Shown here one piece after another: positions 23,261 to 35,295 of a stretch of DNA of 64,000 bases. The first letter of the stretch is position 1, and every line of letters starts with the position of its first letter. The DNA is taken from positions 1-64,000 of the forward strand of contig VJWN01000035.1 of NCBI GenBank assembly GCA_007644065.1. Direction: 5' to 3'. The notes beneath the pieces were generated by a model. It searched no databases. It was not told the DNA's origin and saw nothing but the letters and a program-made list of their open reading frames with translations. Origin of the DNA: Margaritispora aquatica. Taxonomy: Eukaryota; Ascomycota; Leotiomycetes; Helotiales; Discinellaceae. Made by a program: the position numbers and the translations under genes.

Positions 23261-24673
23261 TTAACACTTTGCCACCATTGCCTCATGCGCTTTCTTCTGT
23301 CTATCCATGTCGAAATCCACGTAAAAGTAACTGGCCATTGCCCAGATTATGATATACGCAAATAACACGCCAAAGCTGGATCCAAAGGCATGATGAAATT
23401 CCAACTTCCAAATGATTGCTGACACGCACCCAATGTATACCATAACTCCAAAGATCCACCAAAATGTCAACACCAAAAACATCCGTCTAAATTGCTTCGA
23501 AGAATCGTATCTTGCATTGTACCGCACTCGAAATTCGCGATCTTGCAGCCCATCAACCGCAATGAAATCTTCGGCTGCGTAATATATGAATGGTCGCATT
23601 CGCGTTCCTCTTGCATGGGAATTTACTCCTATTGGGATCTTGACTGGAATGAGAGTGAGCACCATGAGGATGCCAAGGAAAGCCATGAGGAAACTAGGAG
23701 AATACAGATAGAGCTGGGGAATCTCCAGTTCAGCTCCAATAACAAAAGGAATCAAGGCGAGAATCATAGCGACACCGTAGACCCAAGATGTGGCATCCAA
23801 TTCCCACTTTGCCCGAGACAGTAGAGGAGCGCACAAATCTCGATGAGCGACAAGTCGCCACACACGTGCGATTAAAATATACAACTCCCCAAATCCGAAC
23901 GATATGATGGCATATCCCAGAATATGTTTCTCGTATTGTGGTTTCTCGGTTGGGCATTGCGCACCTCTAGTTGAATAACTCAAACAGCTGTCCTCCCACT
24001 CCTTCCGCTTGATATCGTACCAGACATAGTATATTATGCAAGGAACGATGATGTCGAAAAAGATGATGATTGGTGGACCGATGGTGATCGCAAGATGGTC
24101 CGTCGGCTTTGGATTCTTCTGGGCGAGTTTTTCGTACGGTGGAGCAGTTGGCCTCGAGTCTCGAAGGCTACCATCATTCGCAGTGCTTCCATCATTCTCG
24201 ACGTTTTCACCAATGTCGATACTTCCCTCATTTGCAGTGCTTCCCTCGGTCGCATTGTAAGCTATGCTCGACAGATCGCCCTCTTCCAAAGTTCCTTCTG
24301 CCGTAACCCGTCTTGCTTCCTCCTCCTTCCTTTTATCAGTAGTCCCATAACTGCTGGCGCCGGCAGCAAATCGGGTTACATCTTCCCCTTTCTTTATTTT
24401 ATTAGTTTCGCCTTGGTCGAGGATCTCGCGAGTGTCTTCCTCTTTCTCGTCTGCCTCCTCAGAATCATCTTTCTCCTCAGACTCTTCCTCTCTTTCTTCT
24501 TCTTCTTCCTCCTCCTCCTCAGACTCTTCCCCCGCCTCTTCCTCTTCCTCTTCCTCCTCTTCATACTCCTCCACCATCTCCTCGTCTGGTATAGGTGACC
24601 GCGAACTCCCTACGACGATGCCGCTTGACTGTGGTCGATCATTTAAATGATGAGAAACTAGAGGATTGAACAT
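23261..24673 (-). CDS. Multi-pass membrane protein with acidic low-complexity N-terminus, uncharacterised
   Basis: An intronless frame; the first in-frame ATG, at about 24673, gives about 470 residues (start MFNPLVSHHLND). Residues about 30-95 are almost entirely Glu with Ser, Asp and Lys, encoded by a long GAA/GAG tract. The C-terminal half has about six or seven hydrophobic segments, among them PPIIIFFDIIVPCIIYYVWYD, an AMILALIPFVIGA stretch, and a last one near the end before a basic tail. Between segments lies RPFIYYAAEDFIAVDGLQ and a charged RVRYNARYDSS loop, which recur in an unnamed family of fungal membrane proteins. No transporter or receptor signature was recognised. The acidic region could bind cations or proteins, which is a guess. 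Confidence 0.78.
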   Translation of the reverse strand: MFNPLVSHHLNDRPQSSGIVVGSSRSPIPDEEMVEEYEEEEEEEEEAGEESEEEEEEEEEREEESEEKDDSEEADEKEEDTREILDQGETNKIKKGEDVTRFAAGASSYGTTDKRKEEEARRVTAEGTLEEGDLSSIAYNATEGSTANEGSIDIGENVENDGSTANDGSLRDSRPTAPPYEKLAQKNPKPTDHLAITIGPPIIIFFDIIVPCIIYYVWYDIKRKEWEDSCLSYSTRGAQCPTEKPQYEKHILGYAIISFGFGELYILIARVWRLVAHRDLCAPLLSRAKWELDATSWVYGVAMILALIPFVIGAELEIPQLYLYSPSFLMAFLGILMVLTLIPVKIPIGVNSHARGTRMRPFIYYAAEDFIAVDGLQDREFRVRYNARYDSSKQFRRMFLVLTFWWIFGVMVYIGCVSAIIWKLEFHHAFGSSFGVLFAYIIIWAMASYFYVDFDMDRQKKAHEAMVAKC

Positions 24674-25648
24674 CGGTACGGTTGGCCTTGATAATAATGG
24701 TGAAAATGATGGAGAAGAGCTTGAAGAAAAAATCTGAGCAGTCAACTTGACTGCCTTTCAACATGAAACCATCTATACGCATTGTTTGAAATGTACGGAG
24801 AAAAATGACACTTTAGGAAAGCATACTAGTGATCTTGAGATGTTTCAAGGTTTGTGAGAGACTTTGACATCTTGACTCGCCAGCCCAAGCGGCCTCCTTG
24901 ATATCGTCTTTCCATCGGTCATAATCTTCCGGAAGTAATGATTATTGGATCTGTCGACTGCGTAGACGATCTATTTGTTCATTCTTGAGGCCTAATAATG
25001 GGGTCGTTGGGTAAATGGTGTCGACGGTGTCCTAGATGGTGGCGATAATGTACAAACTTTCGAAACAATGCAGCCGAACTCTTCGCCTGAGCACCATCTT
25101 GAGCACTTGCCTAAGACCAATCACGATTGCCATGTGCTGAACTCTATTATTTTGCCATGGGAATTCAAAACCTGATGGTTGTTCTGGTTGGGATGTGGTC
25201 TTGTTGGAAGAGAGCTGTCCTTGGTTGGCTAGGATAGAGCTGTTCTCGACCTCATCAAGGAAGCCCAAGATGTTCCATTGTGTTCCGAAGCAATTGGCAG
25301 TTTGTCGCAGAAGCAAGAGTGAAATGGAAGTAACAGTTGAGATGATACCAAACCTCCTGATGACAATTCGTAGAACACAGTAATTCGTGTCTCGAGTTCT
25401 GGATCTGAGCTAGATGAAGGGACGGGGAGGGACGAGAAGGGACGAGAAGGTGTAAGGAGATAAAGCTGGGAGGAAGAGGAGGAGGTTCAAATAAGGTTGC
25501 GCTAGTACAAATAAAGAGACGCTACCCAGACAAAAGCAAACAGAGACTGTCTGCCTACGCCTTATACAACTTCTTTCTTCTCCTAAATCTTCTCGAATAT
25601 TTGACTGAACTGCTCTTCTTCGCCTTCTTCATGTTGACAAAGGCTGTA
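24674..25648. other. Intergenic, nothing recognised
   Basis: About 1 kb. A 94-codon frame on the minus strand near 25032-25316 lacks any motif. Short repeats of GGGACGAGAA lie around 25420-25450. Confidence 0.4.
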
Positions 25649-26143
25649 CTAAATCCTCATGCCGAGTGGTTTTGGTTGGTAGATGAATTCCATAATACTT
25701 CCTTTCTTCAGCCTCAATACTAGACTCGATGCACAGTAACGCTTCGGGTATGGCCTCGCTCCCCATGAATCGAGACGCTGAGTCTCACTCATTTTCACAC
25801 CAAACAAACTACCGTCGAAGCATTCCATGAACAGTGATATGCCGGCCGGATAGATGACTCTACGCACTGAATCAATCAGGCTGAAAGGCAATGCGGGGAA
25901 TCCCTTCACCCCTTTCACAGCCGATACGGAGATGGAACCCAGATTGGGACGAGAACAAGCTTTTGAGCTCTTTGGGGATCTGTTCCCGTTATTTCGGGCT
26001 TGCGGTAAGTTGGTTATTCGTGGAAGTATACTGAGCGGAAGAACTATGGTTCCGGATATATTGTCATAAAATTGGATTCCAGCCTGTCGCTTGTACTGTT
26101 TTGTGGAATTGCTGAGGAGGTGGATGATTTGCTTTTTATTCAT
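25649..26143 (-). CDS. Hypothetical protein, 164 residues, low confidence
   Basis: An open frame from ATG 26143 (start MNKKQIIHLLSNSTKQ) to a stop at 25649. The composition is protein-like, with a block reading FPALPFSLIDSVRRVIYPAG and a basic C-terminus, but no family is recognised. It is divergent from the pectin methylesterase gene, with only 118 nt between the two start codons, which is tight for two promoters and argues against it being real. It may be a chance frame across that promoter. Confidence 0.25.
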   Translation of the reverse strand: MNKKQIIHLLSNSTKQYKRQAGIQFYDNISGTIVLPLSILPRITNLPQARNNGNRSPKSSKACSRPNLGSISVSAVKGVKGFPALPFSLIDSVRRVIYPAGISLFMECFDGSLFGVKMSETQRLDSWGARPYPKRYCASSLVLRLKKGSIMEFIYQPKPLGMRI

Positions 26144-26261
26144 GCGAGATCTCAAGTCAAATGGAAATTAGTATAAATGAACGCTGCTGCGAGTAGTTTC
26201 CACGCTGTTACTTCCTGGCTAGCACGTCGACATCATCCATCTTTGTTCTCTCTCCGTCAAT

Positions 26262-27697
26262 ATGTTCGGTCTCCTTCAAATTTCCCTAGTCGCCTCTCTC
26301 GCCTTCTCCCAAGTCCAGGGATTGGTTGTTGAGAAGCGAGCAACAGCACGTCTCACCTCCCCCTCTGGATGTCTGGTTGTGCAAGGCACCGGAACGGCAA
26401 CAGGGCAGTATGCGACATTCGCCTCCGCTGTTGCAGCATTGGGGACCACGACGACAAACAAGTGCATCTTTATCTACCCCGGAACCTACCTTGAGCAAGT
26501 GAGGGTCACATATCCAGGAAATCTAACGATTTATGGATATACCACTGAGTGAGTCTGATACTGGGGAAGTTAGCAAGCTGAAGCATTACGCGGCTAACAT
26601 AGCTAGTGTCTCCAATTACAAAAACAATGTAGCTACCATATCAAGCTCGCAAAGCTCTGCCGCCGCAGGAGGACTAGATGCTAGTTCTGCAGTAAATTTC
26701 GTCAACGCAGGATTAAAGGTGTATAATGTTAATTTCGCCAATACTTACGGTGTTGGTGCACAGGTGAGTTTTCTCCATGGGAAGTCAGAGGAGCCCGTTA
26801 TTGATGGCAATCTATAGGCTGTAGCTATGACAGCCAATGGCAATCACCAAGGTTTCTATGGATGCCAATTTCTGGGTAACCAGGATACATTGTATGCAAA
26901 GAGTGGACACCAGTATTACAAGAGATGCTACATAGAAGGTTCGCTAAACACCTCGCTGGCGCACTCTTCAGATTACTGACGGCACAACAGGGACGGTAGA
27001 TTTCATCTTCGGCGACGCAGCAGCGTGGTTTGGCGTCTGTGAGTTTCCTCTCACTCCCTTCATTTCCCTCTATGCCTTCCTCACACACCTGTTATCTCTA
27101 ACCTCTCCTTCTCGCTAACCAACCTCATCCAAGGCACCATAGGACCCAAACGCACCGGCGCCGTCATAACCGCTAACTCTCGTGAGCTGGCAACCGACAC
27201 GACTTGGTACGTCTTCGACACCTGCACCGTCACCAACGGGGTTGGAATCACCACCTCGCTCGCCGGAACCGTGTATCTAGGCCGTCCATGGCGAGTGTTG
27301 GCACGTGTGATATACCAGAACTCCGCACTGGGAGATCTCATTCATCCAGCAGGATGGACAACACTTGCTGCCAATCCTACACCGTAAGTCTCCACTCCTG
27401 TTGTTATATTGCCAACTCTACCGCTTGTCTCTCAGCGAATGGGTAGAAGCGATGGGGAGAACGTCAAGACCTTTAGAAGCCGTCTTGGGGAGGAAATTGT
27501 GTCGAGCCAGATGGTGAAGGGATATCATGGGATTGAGCTGACAACCACGGAATAGAATCTTCCAACAATGGGCAAATACTGGGAGCTCGGCAGGGTATAC
27601 GACTGCCCGCCTCTACGAAACCGTTGCGACCGCCGCCGTCACTAAGAAGCAGCTGTGGGCTGAGGATTACAACAGCTGGATCGATGCTTCGTACTAA
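26262..27697 (+). CDS. Pectin methylesterase, secreted (CE8)
   Basis: Removes methyl groups from cell-wall homogalacturonan. Six exons fit perfectly: 26262-26548, 26607-26763, 26818-26938, 26991-27038, 27134-27383 and 27556-27697, giving 334 residues. A signal peptide (MFGLLQISLVASLAFSQVQG) is followed by a Lys-Arg Kex2-type site. All family landmarks are present: TGQYATFASAV, GFYGCQFLGNQDTLYA (first catalytic Asp), DFIFGDAAAWF (second Asp), YLGRPWR (active-site Arg), and a C-terminal QQWANTGSSA with WIDASY. The last intron (172 nt) is three times the size of the others; reading through it would truncate the enzyme. The presence of this enzyme points to a plant-associated or plant-litter lifestyle. 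Confidence 0.95.
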
Positions 27698-28404
27698 GTT
27701 TCGCACTTCCAGCTCCTATATGGATTTTTGGTGAGGCATTTGCTTGTACATACGTTGAGAAGAGACACAATGTAACTGCTATGAAGATTTGATATCGAGG
27801 ATAAAGCAATTTATTTTCGTCAAAGCCAGGGTTTCAAAATCGGAAAAGAAAGGCAGTAGGATTATCAGAGTGAATTAAAGCCTCATTTTACCTCTATATT
27901 TACGAATACCCGCTTGGATTAACTTGTGTTCTTAATGTGTGAAAGAATGTTATATATTCACAAAAAAATGTTGATATTTATTTTGATTCGTAAGATTCTT
28001 TACTCGGCCAACAGAAATCGGGCTAGCCACGCTTTGAGTAAATCATGCATTCCGACAAGTGACGAGTGAGACAAGTAAAAGCATATATTTTACAGACGGA
28101 ATGTTTTGGAGGCATAGGAGAAATCACATCGGGCACCTAGAAACTTAGAAAAGCGATGCAGCTCTTATCAATCATGTCGACTTCATTTTGGAGGGCTGAC
28201 TTTTGCTAAATGTACACTACAAATCTCTAGAAATGCCTCCACCACTCAGCACATGCAATTAAGAACCGCAAGCACAGAGTATATTAAGACGCAAAATTCA
28301 GCTTAAAAGCCGACACCAACCGCAACGCCATGCACGCAAAGAAGGAAGCCAAATATCCATGCAATAACCCGTTCTTTTCATCATGCTCAAATCTCAAAGA
28401 GTAT
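27698..28404. other. Intergenic between convergent genes
   Basis: Contains the 3' ends of the pectin methylesterase and sulfite reductase genes. No further gene is seen. Confidence 0.4.
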
Positions 28405-31400
28405 CTACTCCTCGTCACTCTCCTCCTCCGCAACCTGTTATGTGTTAGTGTATGTAGATATCAAATGAGTAGGAAGCAACTTGCATCATCGTGGAATGTC
28501 TTTCCCTCGGTCGTTTCCTTGATCATTCCAATGCGAATACAGAAATCACCGAAGTGCTCCCCATCTTTCTTTTCCAGAGCAAACCGCTTGATCAAGGGCT
28601 TCATGATGGCCAAGATCTCATCCTCCTTAATGCTGCTTCGATACAGCTTGTTCAATCTCTGACCATGATATCCACCACCAAGATACATGTTATAAGCACC
28701 GTATGCCTTACCCACAAACGCCACTTCAGCAAGCCATGGTCTTGCACATCCGTTCGGGCAACCAGTCATGCGCATGACAATTGACTCCTGCTTGAGGCCG
28801 TTCTCTTCGAGAACATCTTCAAGCTTGGAAATCAAGACAGGGAGGTATCGTTCTGATTCAGCCATTGCGAGACCACAAGTTGGGAAGGCGACACATGCTG
28901 AAGAAGAAAGTCGCATGCCCGAGAATTGAACATTGTCGAGCTTGTACTTGGCCATCATCTCCTTGATCTTTGGAAGATCGGCGTCTGTGACATTACTGAT
29001 GATCAAGTGCTGATTACCAGTGAGACGGAATTCTCCCTTGTGAACCTTGGCGATTTCTCGCAGACCAGTCTTCATGGGAAATTCGGCAGTATCCTCAATA
29101 CGTCCATTCTCAATGAAAAATGTGAAGTGATTCAGTCCTGTCTCATCCTTCTGCCATCCGTAAGTGTCGATATTGCTGTGGAACTTGAATGGCTTTGGCT
29201 TGTCGAATTTCTTGCCCCAGAGTTCCTCAACCTTGCCACGGAAGACGTCCACTCCCATATCGTCGATCGTGTACTTTAGACGGGCGTGCTTTCGGTTCTT
29301 ACGATCACCATGATCACGTTGCACCAGCATCACTTTCTCGCATGCGATATGCACTTGTTCCTTGGACACAAATCCAAGCATGCTTCCTGTCCTGGGGTAG
29401 GTCTTCTTGTTGTTGTGAGTGACACCCATACCACCACCTGCCATGAGATTGAATCCAGTCAGGCGTCCATTCTTTCCCTTGCAAGCAACAAGACCGATAT
29501 CATGAGCGTAGACATCGGTATCATTGTGTGGAGGAATGGCGATGGTGATCTTAAACTTTCTTGGTAGGTAGGTGGGGCCGTAAAGCGGCTCAAAGTCCTG
29601 AACTGCATCGCCAGCAACAAGTGTCTTCTTGTCATTCTCGTCCTTCAACCAGATCTCATGATAGGCGGTAGTCGAAGGTAGAAGGTGGTCCGAGATCTTT
29701 CCTGCAAATGCGTAAACCTCCTTGTGATACCTTGATGCTGTTGGCAAACTACTGCACATGATGTTTCTGTTTACATCACCACAAGCAGCAATTGTAGTCA
29801 TCATGGCCTTATTGATACCACGCATAGCCGACTTGAGCTTTCCCTTCACAACACCGTGAAATTGGAAGGTTTGGCGGGTGGTTAGCTTCATCGTCTCGTT
29901 TCCGAACTGGTTGCTCACGTCGTCCATCAGGATCCATTGCTGTGGACTGGCAACTCCACCATCCAATCTGCATCTGATCATGAAAGAATAAGCTGGCTCA
30001 AGACCTGCAGCTTTGCGTTCATCCCGAAGATCACGGTCATCCTGCATGTATGTACCGTGGAATTTGGTGAGTTGAGAATCTGATGCTGAGATGGCGCCAG
30101 TGGTCTTGTCGTCAAGACCTTCCTGGATTGTACCTCTCAAGAAGTTCGAAGCAAGCTTGATATCCTCATTAGTGATTGGCGGAGGCTCCTCTGGCAAACC
30201 TTCGACCTTGTCTACACCAAGCGCTTGCCAGATAAGCGGTTCCCAATTCTGATACCCAGTCTGATATCCATCTGGATCTTGATCATCACCAAGCCCGATC
30301 TCAGCCAATCTCTGTCCACCAAGATTGCCAAGCACACGATCAAGATCCTTTCCAGGCTTGTTGTAATAATGCTTGTCCTCTTTGCGTGGCCAATAGTGGC
30401 TATCACCAAGGGCAAATATGGAGTATCGAATATTAGCAAGATCAAGTTCGGTGTTGTCCTTGATAGCATCCCAGAATGCGCGTCCATTTTGAGGAAATTC
30501 ACCTTGACCAGCTGTGCTAGAAAGAATAACGATGTTCTGCTCATTTGGCAAATCCTCAATCGGATAGTCCTCCATCGCCATCACCAAGGTCTTCAACCCT
30601 CTAGCTTTTCCTCTGTTGCCCAATCGCTTAGAAAGAGACTCGGCATTTCCGTTGTCAGAAGCAAAGAGAATAGTCAGTGGAGCACCAAACAACCCCTCGA
30701 GAAGCTGATTGTATGCATCCTTGGCCTTTCGTTTTTGAAGTACGCGGACTTCAGATCCGTAATCCTCAGACAAGGTCGAAGAAAATTCCGGATGTCTCTT
30801 CATCAACTGAGTGAGATGATTGTCACGAGCCAGGAATTCTTTCAACTCGTTTTTGATGCGCTCTGAATCTAGTGAGAAATTGGGCTCGCCACGATCCTCG
30901 TTCTGTGGGTTCCATCTATACAAAGGCCAATATCCGAGATCAACAGCCTTCTTGGTCTCTTGAAGAACAGTCAATGGTGAATCATTCTCCTTGAAATACG
31001 GTAGATAAGCAACGACAACCGAAGGGCCCTCAAATTGATCAGCCTCAATCATCGCTTGTAGGACCTGAGTGTATGAGCTGTAAACGGCGACCGAGGCCAT
31101 GTAAGCATTGCCATAGTTCATCGCGTACAGTCCAATGTCCTTCTTCCTTCTTGAAGCATCAGCTGCTGCACGCTCGGAGTAAGGAGTAGAATCAATAATG
31201 AGCATGTTGACATTTTCGCCAGATGCAATAACGTGGTGGACACCAGAGTTGCCCAAATCATAAGCCCATGCATCAGATCCAATCAGCCATGGGGACTCCT
31301 TCCGGAAAAGACCCTTCTTAGAGAGTAGATCTTGAGATAGAGGTGAGCCATCGGTTTCAAGACGTGCAATAATGCTGTCGGCTACATCTTCCAGCGACTT

Positions 31401-33219
31401 GTCATCATCTGCACTTGCCACCCATTGCTTGAGGAGTGGCTTAACAGCCTCGGTAACGAATTCCTTCGAACTTGCAGCCTTCTTAATTTCGCCAATGAAT
31501 CGTTCCCGGTGCTCCTTTCTGGCCACCAAAGAGCCAAATCCAAACTCTGGAGTGGCGGCAACTGTGGCAGAAATTCCGGTGTTATCTGATCCAAGAGCAT
31601 TTGCAATGTGTAACCTTTTACCAAAAATCTGATCCAAAATCTTCATGTACGCAGATTCAACCTTTGGGGCTGACAGGTCATATGCAGCCATAGACTCAGT
31701 TGGTCCATCTGCATTTCCAACTTCCAAATTTTGAATTGGCTTCTCAGATCTCAAATTCTGGAAGACTCCACGAAGTGCTTGTGCAACAGTGTCTTGAGCG
31801 ATATAACCGAGTTGATGTCCAACAATTGTCTCGACGCCACCGCCTGGTCCGGACTTGAGAGTAGTTAATAAATCAAGGAGAAGTGGCCCCCATTTTGTGG
31901 TTTTGCGTCTAATCTGTTCAAGCACCGCGATTCTCTTGATCGACTTGGGAATAGCAGCTGTGAGCTTGGAGCCCAACCATGGCCTATACAACCTGGCAGT
32001 AATAACTCCAGCCTTTGCAAAGACCTCTGTTGGCTTTGCGGCATCAATCGCTTGCGCAAATGCTCCCACATCAGACCCAAAAATAAAGACGGCATCCTCA
32101 GCGTTCGATGGTCCAGAATACTGGAACGGCGTATATTGCCGGCCAAGGCCCTGGTTGATCTGATCCCAAATAGCAGTAACAAAGTTGTAAATATCGTCTG
32201 AAGTTACTGCCCTTGAAACAGTAGTATCAACTGTTGTCGCCGAGGACAAACTTGACTTACTATCCACGCTGCTCGCTCTTTCAGACTTTGACGATCCTAC
32301 TGAAGAGGCCTTGGAAGGAGCATCTGCAGGTGTGCTCAATGTCCGGACAGATGTAGCTTCCACACCTTCCATTGCACCCGAAAGTCCAGATGAAGGCGCA
32401 ATCACTTCCGAGATGGTGGCAATTCTTCCATCATCAGCGTATATGCTTGTGCCACCAATCTTGGTGCTCTGAAAAGCTCTAACAAGATCCAAATTCAAAA
32501 CTGCTTTCACAACTTCGACATTTTCGAAAGGAATGTGATTGTCCTGTGCAGAGGACCCAGCATCGAAGAAATGGATAACACCTTTTCCAGACTTGATGGC
32601 TAATGCATGAGCCGTCAATGCGATGTCCTGTGCTTCCTGCAATGTCTCGGATTGCAAGAATGTGAAGCCAGAATTCCGAATTGAGGTTATAGAGGAATAG
32701 TCTGGATAATGTGCAGGTTGTAGAGAGACGTGAATGACTACTGGGAAGTTCGCCAATCGGTAAAGGTGAGGTACAGAGGAAACGAGGATGGAAGAGCTTG
32801 TGGTAACTGTAACGAGCTTGCCATTGCGAATTGGTGTGAAAACCGAGAGGAGAGGGTCGGCATTGTGTCGAACAGTTTGAATCTATGATCGTCGAGGTCA
32901 ATAAAGATACATGTGGTGGGGATACTGGGTTATTTTACCTCTGTAACACCACTCTCAGATGAAGCCACTAAGCCCTTATCACCACGTCCAGCATATCTGT
33001 GTAGATGCGATGAGAACTCGCTCTCGAGTCCTTGTGCCGGTTGAACAGAAACAATTACATCGCTGGACAGATATGCGATTCTTGCCACTATTCAAGGTCA
33101 TATGTTAGTCTATGTGATTCAAGAACTTCAACGCGGGGCAGAAAGACATCCACCACAGGGATCATATGTAGCATACCAGCCTCTTGAGGGGTGCGGATCT
33201 TCAATGAAGAAGATGCCAT
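28405..33219 (-). CDS. met5: Sulfite reductase (NADPH) hemoprotein beta subunit
   Basis: Reduces sulfite to sulfide for cysteine and methionine synthesis. Exons 33177-33219, 32939-33087, 28485-32882 and 28405-28434 give about 1,539 residues; the second junction of the N-terminus rebuilds EAVARIAYLSSDV. The order is: an N-terminal pyruvate-ferredoxin-oxidoreductase-like region interrupted by a Ser-rich insert near residues 225-260; a flavodoxin-like domain at about 797-945 (FASDNGNAES, STAGQGEFP); then the hemoprotein from about 1,000 with KFHGTYMQDDRDLR and TTRQTFQFHG. Siroheme/4Fe-4S cysteines are in CVAFPTCG (about 1396) and TGCPNGC (about 1439). This is the layout of yeast Met5/Ecm17, and the length matches. 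The last intron is a GC-AG type. Cytosolic; it partners the Met10 alpha subunit. Confidence 0.95.
28435..28484 (-). other. GC-AG intron near the end of the sulfite reductase gene
   Basis: On the coding strand, exon sequence GATGAT is followed by GCAAGTTGC, and the intron ends CACATAACAG. GCAAGT is the classic strong donor of GC-AG introns. Using it gives the ending HDDVAEEESDEE, a highly acidic tail. The alternative GT donor four bases away would give a shorter, unlikely tail (SCGGGE). A 50-nt intron with a CTAAC branch motif. Confidence 0.75.
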
Positions 33220-34263
33220 GTTGTCTGTATAATGACTGTCTTTCCTCGAAGAATGGGAGAGGAAAGATGAAGATGTCGAGACTTGCTCGGGACTTTTGAA
33301 GAGAAACGCCATGGAAGTGGCCTCCAAGTGACTTTTTCTTTAGCAGTAAATCGACCCTTGTTGATCCCGGCTCAAGCAATGCCCTGGACAATTCTGAGCA
33401 AATGGACTGAGACTTTGGGCGATACTCGGAGACTGACCAGCATGGGACAAGCAGTCAATGTGAGCTCCAGGCTTGACTATAGCCTGTAAAGTGGCTCCTT
33501 TGAAGTGCTCGAACGCTGCAAATCTTTTCAAGTTAATGATTAATTGAGAGTGAGTTTAGTAATTCTGGAGGGGAGCTCGGAGGAAAAAGAGCACGTATTG
33601 AGACTGGTGGAGAATCTAGCCCCAATGGATGTGGAGGACATTGTCAGCACTTTGAGCACGCAATATTTATTCCGAATCCATATGATGATAGGAACACCTT
33701 CAGTTCGATGGAAGAAATGGCGACATTTGGGATATCCCTCGGTTCGATGGCAAGCGAAACAAGGGGAAGGGTAAGTAAGGTGAAGGGGAAGCTTCCTTCT
33801 TTTCACCGTTCTTCTGTTTCTTTTGCTTCAACGGTCATAACCCGGCATTCGAATTCAAATCCCGGTGCCACCATTCATCGTTCACCATTCACCATTCACC
33901 ATTCATTCTTACCAGGGTCATTTATGACCATATTAACTAAGTACCGTCCGTACTGTACCATACGTGCGAGCTTAATGAAGTCTGAGCCAATGGTAATATC
34001 TCTGTTTCTATGCTACATGTCTACCTATGTCTAGATCCACTTGTGTAACCTGAGCTTCCTCTACAACAAACAATCATAATCCATTATTCTTGTTCATTAT
34101 ATATTCTTGCTATCCATCCATATGAGGATAGCTGTTGAGGACTGTATACACCATAGAATGCCGCCGATTGAACAACAAACCGGTCCCACTTAACGCCATG
34201 TGAACAAGTACAGTTACTTCATTGCTACCCCTCTCTCCTCGTCTTCAGATCCCGCTCCTCAGT
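33220..34263. other. Intergenic with short tandem repeats
   Basis: About 1 kb between the sulfite reductase start and the stop codon of the Kei1 gene. Direct repeats of TTCACCA lie near 33880-33903. No cysteine-regulator site was identified with confidence, and no gene is seen. Confidence 0.4.
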
Positions 34264-35295
34264 TCATACCTTCGTGATGCGAGGAGACGGAAGCGGCGGT
34301 CCAGTTCCACTACGCGCTCTGCGCTCTCTCTCCAAAGTACCAGACGGACCACCAATGACCTTGGTGGATCGGAATCGTCCATCCAACCCTTTCGCCCAGT
34401 CATCGTCGACTTGACCACCAAGCCAATATCCTTTCCCGACAGCTACCATAATTCTCCCAGCTTTGCCCCTCCATCCCTGACTCTCTGGTGAGCCATTTGC
34501 GAACGGATTTTCCAAATCACCAAGTTCACCTGCCATGTGAGGCACGCTCTTTGTAGATAAAGCGTGCTGTCTCAGCACTTGTCGTGCGTATGCCATCATA
34601 ATCAAGATAAAGTACACTCGAATCATGGTCAAAACAACCACAACAATCATGCTTGGGATGCTCTCCTCCACTCCAGTGACTCCATGAGCTAGACTTGGAT
34701 TTACCACGGTTGCGCCCACTCCAGCAGCTGCATAAGCAACGGCGTCTTGGCCAGTCGTTGCACCACTTGCTGGGCTTGCGACCACATCCACTTGGCTAAC
34801 ATTGTATTTCGGGTTCGTAAATCCTGCAGTATCGCCAATCGTTCCTGCTCCAGGCGCGTTGCTTGGGATGCCTTGATTAGAGTGGCTGGCGCTGACAGCA
34901 AGGAACCACGTTATCGCAAACGCAGCTGTAAATCCAGTATTGACGACGGTATCAAGGAGATAGAACCATGCTAGCGCAAGGCATTCGAATGGGCTCTGTT
35001 TGCGGATATGGGGTACAAGAAAGGCGAGCAAGAAGACGGCTGCGACCGAGTATATGTACATTGAGAGTTGGAGGGGTGAGAGACGGACACCAGTCAGAAT
35101 TGCGAGAAGACCGTAGAAGCCGGTGATCTTGTTAAATATCATGGACAAAGATATCATTTCTGTTCCTGTCCGCAGGCCCATAATGTAGAGAAATGTCTGT
35201 TTTGATTATCAGCATTTTCCGCGATAGGAGATTGGCTAGCAACAGGAACTCACCCTGGGGCGTGGCAACCGCAGATATCGTGTTAAGAGACCCAT
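34264..35295 (-). CDS. kei1: Kei1, inositolphosphorylceramide synthase subunit
   Basis: Two exons (35254-35295 and 34264-35196) encode 324 residues. The start reads MGLLTRYLRLPRPR, then TFLYIMGLRTGTEMISL and NKITGFYGLLAILTG, the well-conserved opening of the Kei1 family in which a short basic lead runs into the first membrane helix. Three further hydrophobic segments follow (YIYSVAAVFLLAFLVPHI, the WFYLLDTVVNTGF region, and MIVVVVLTMIRVYFILIMMA). The C-terminal 100 residues are hydrophilic. Kei1 is the essential Golgi partner of Aur1 in making inositolphosphorylceramide. A Gly/Ala/Ser-rich luminal loop (about residues 115-180) is longer than in yeast, as is usual in filamentous fungi. Confidence 0.9.

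Noticed and set aside
30225..30866. 213-codon frame antisense to sulfite reductase
   Set aside because: It lies wholly opposite a conserved exon and has no domain; it mirrors the codon bias of the real gene.
33838..33884. A tRNA-like 3' end, with TTCAAATCCCGGTGCCACCA
   Set aside because: The B-box-like string looks like a T-arm, but the 5' acceptor partner, A-box and anticodon arm are not found in the preceding 80 bases.
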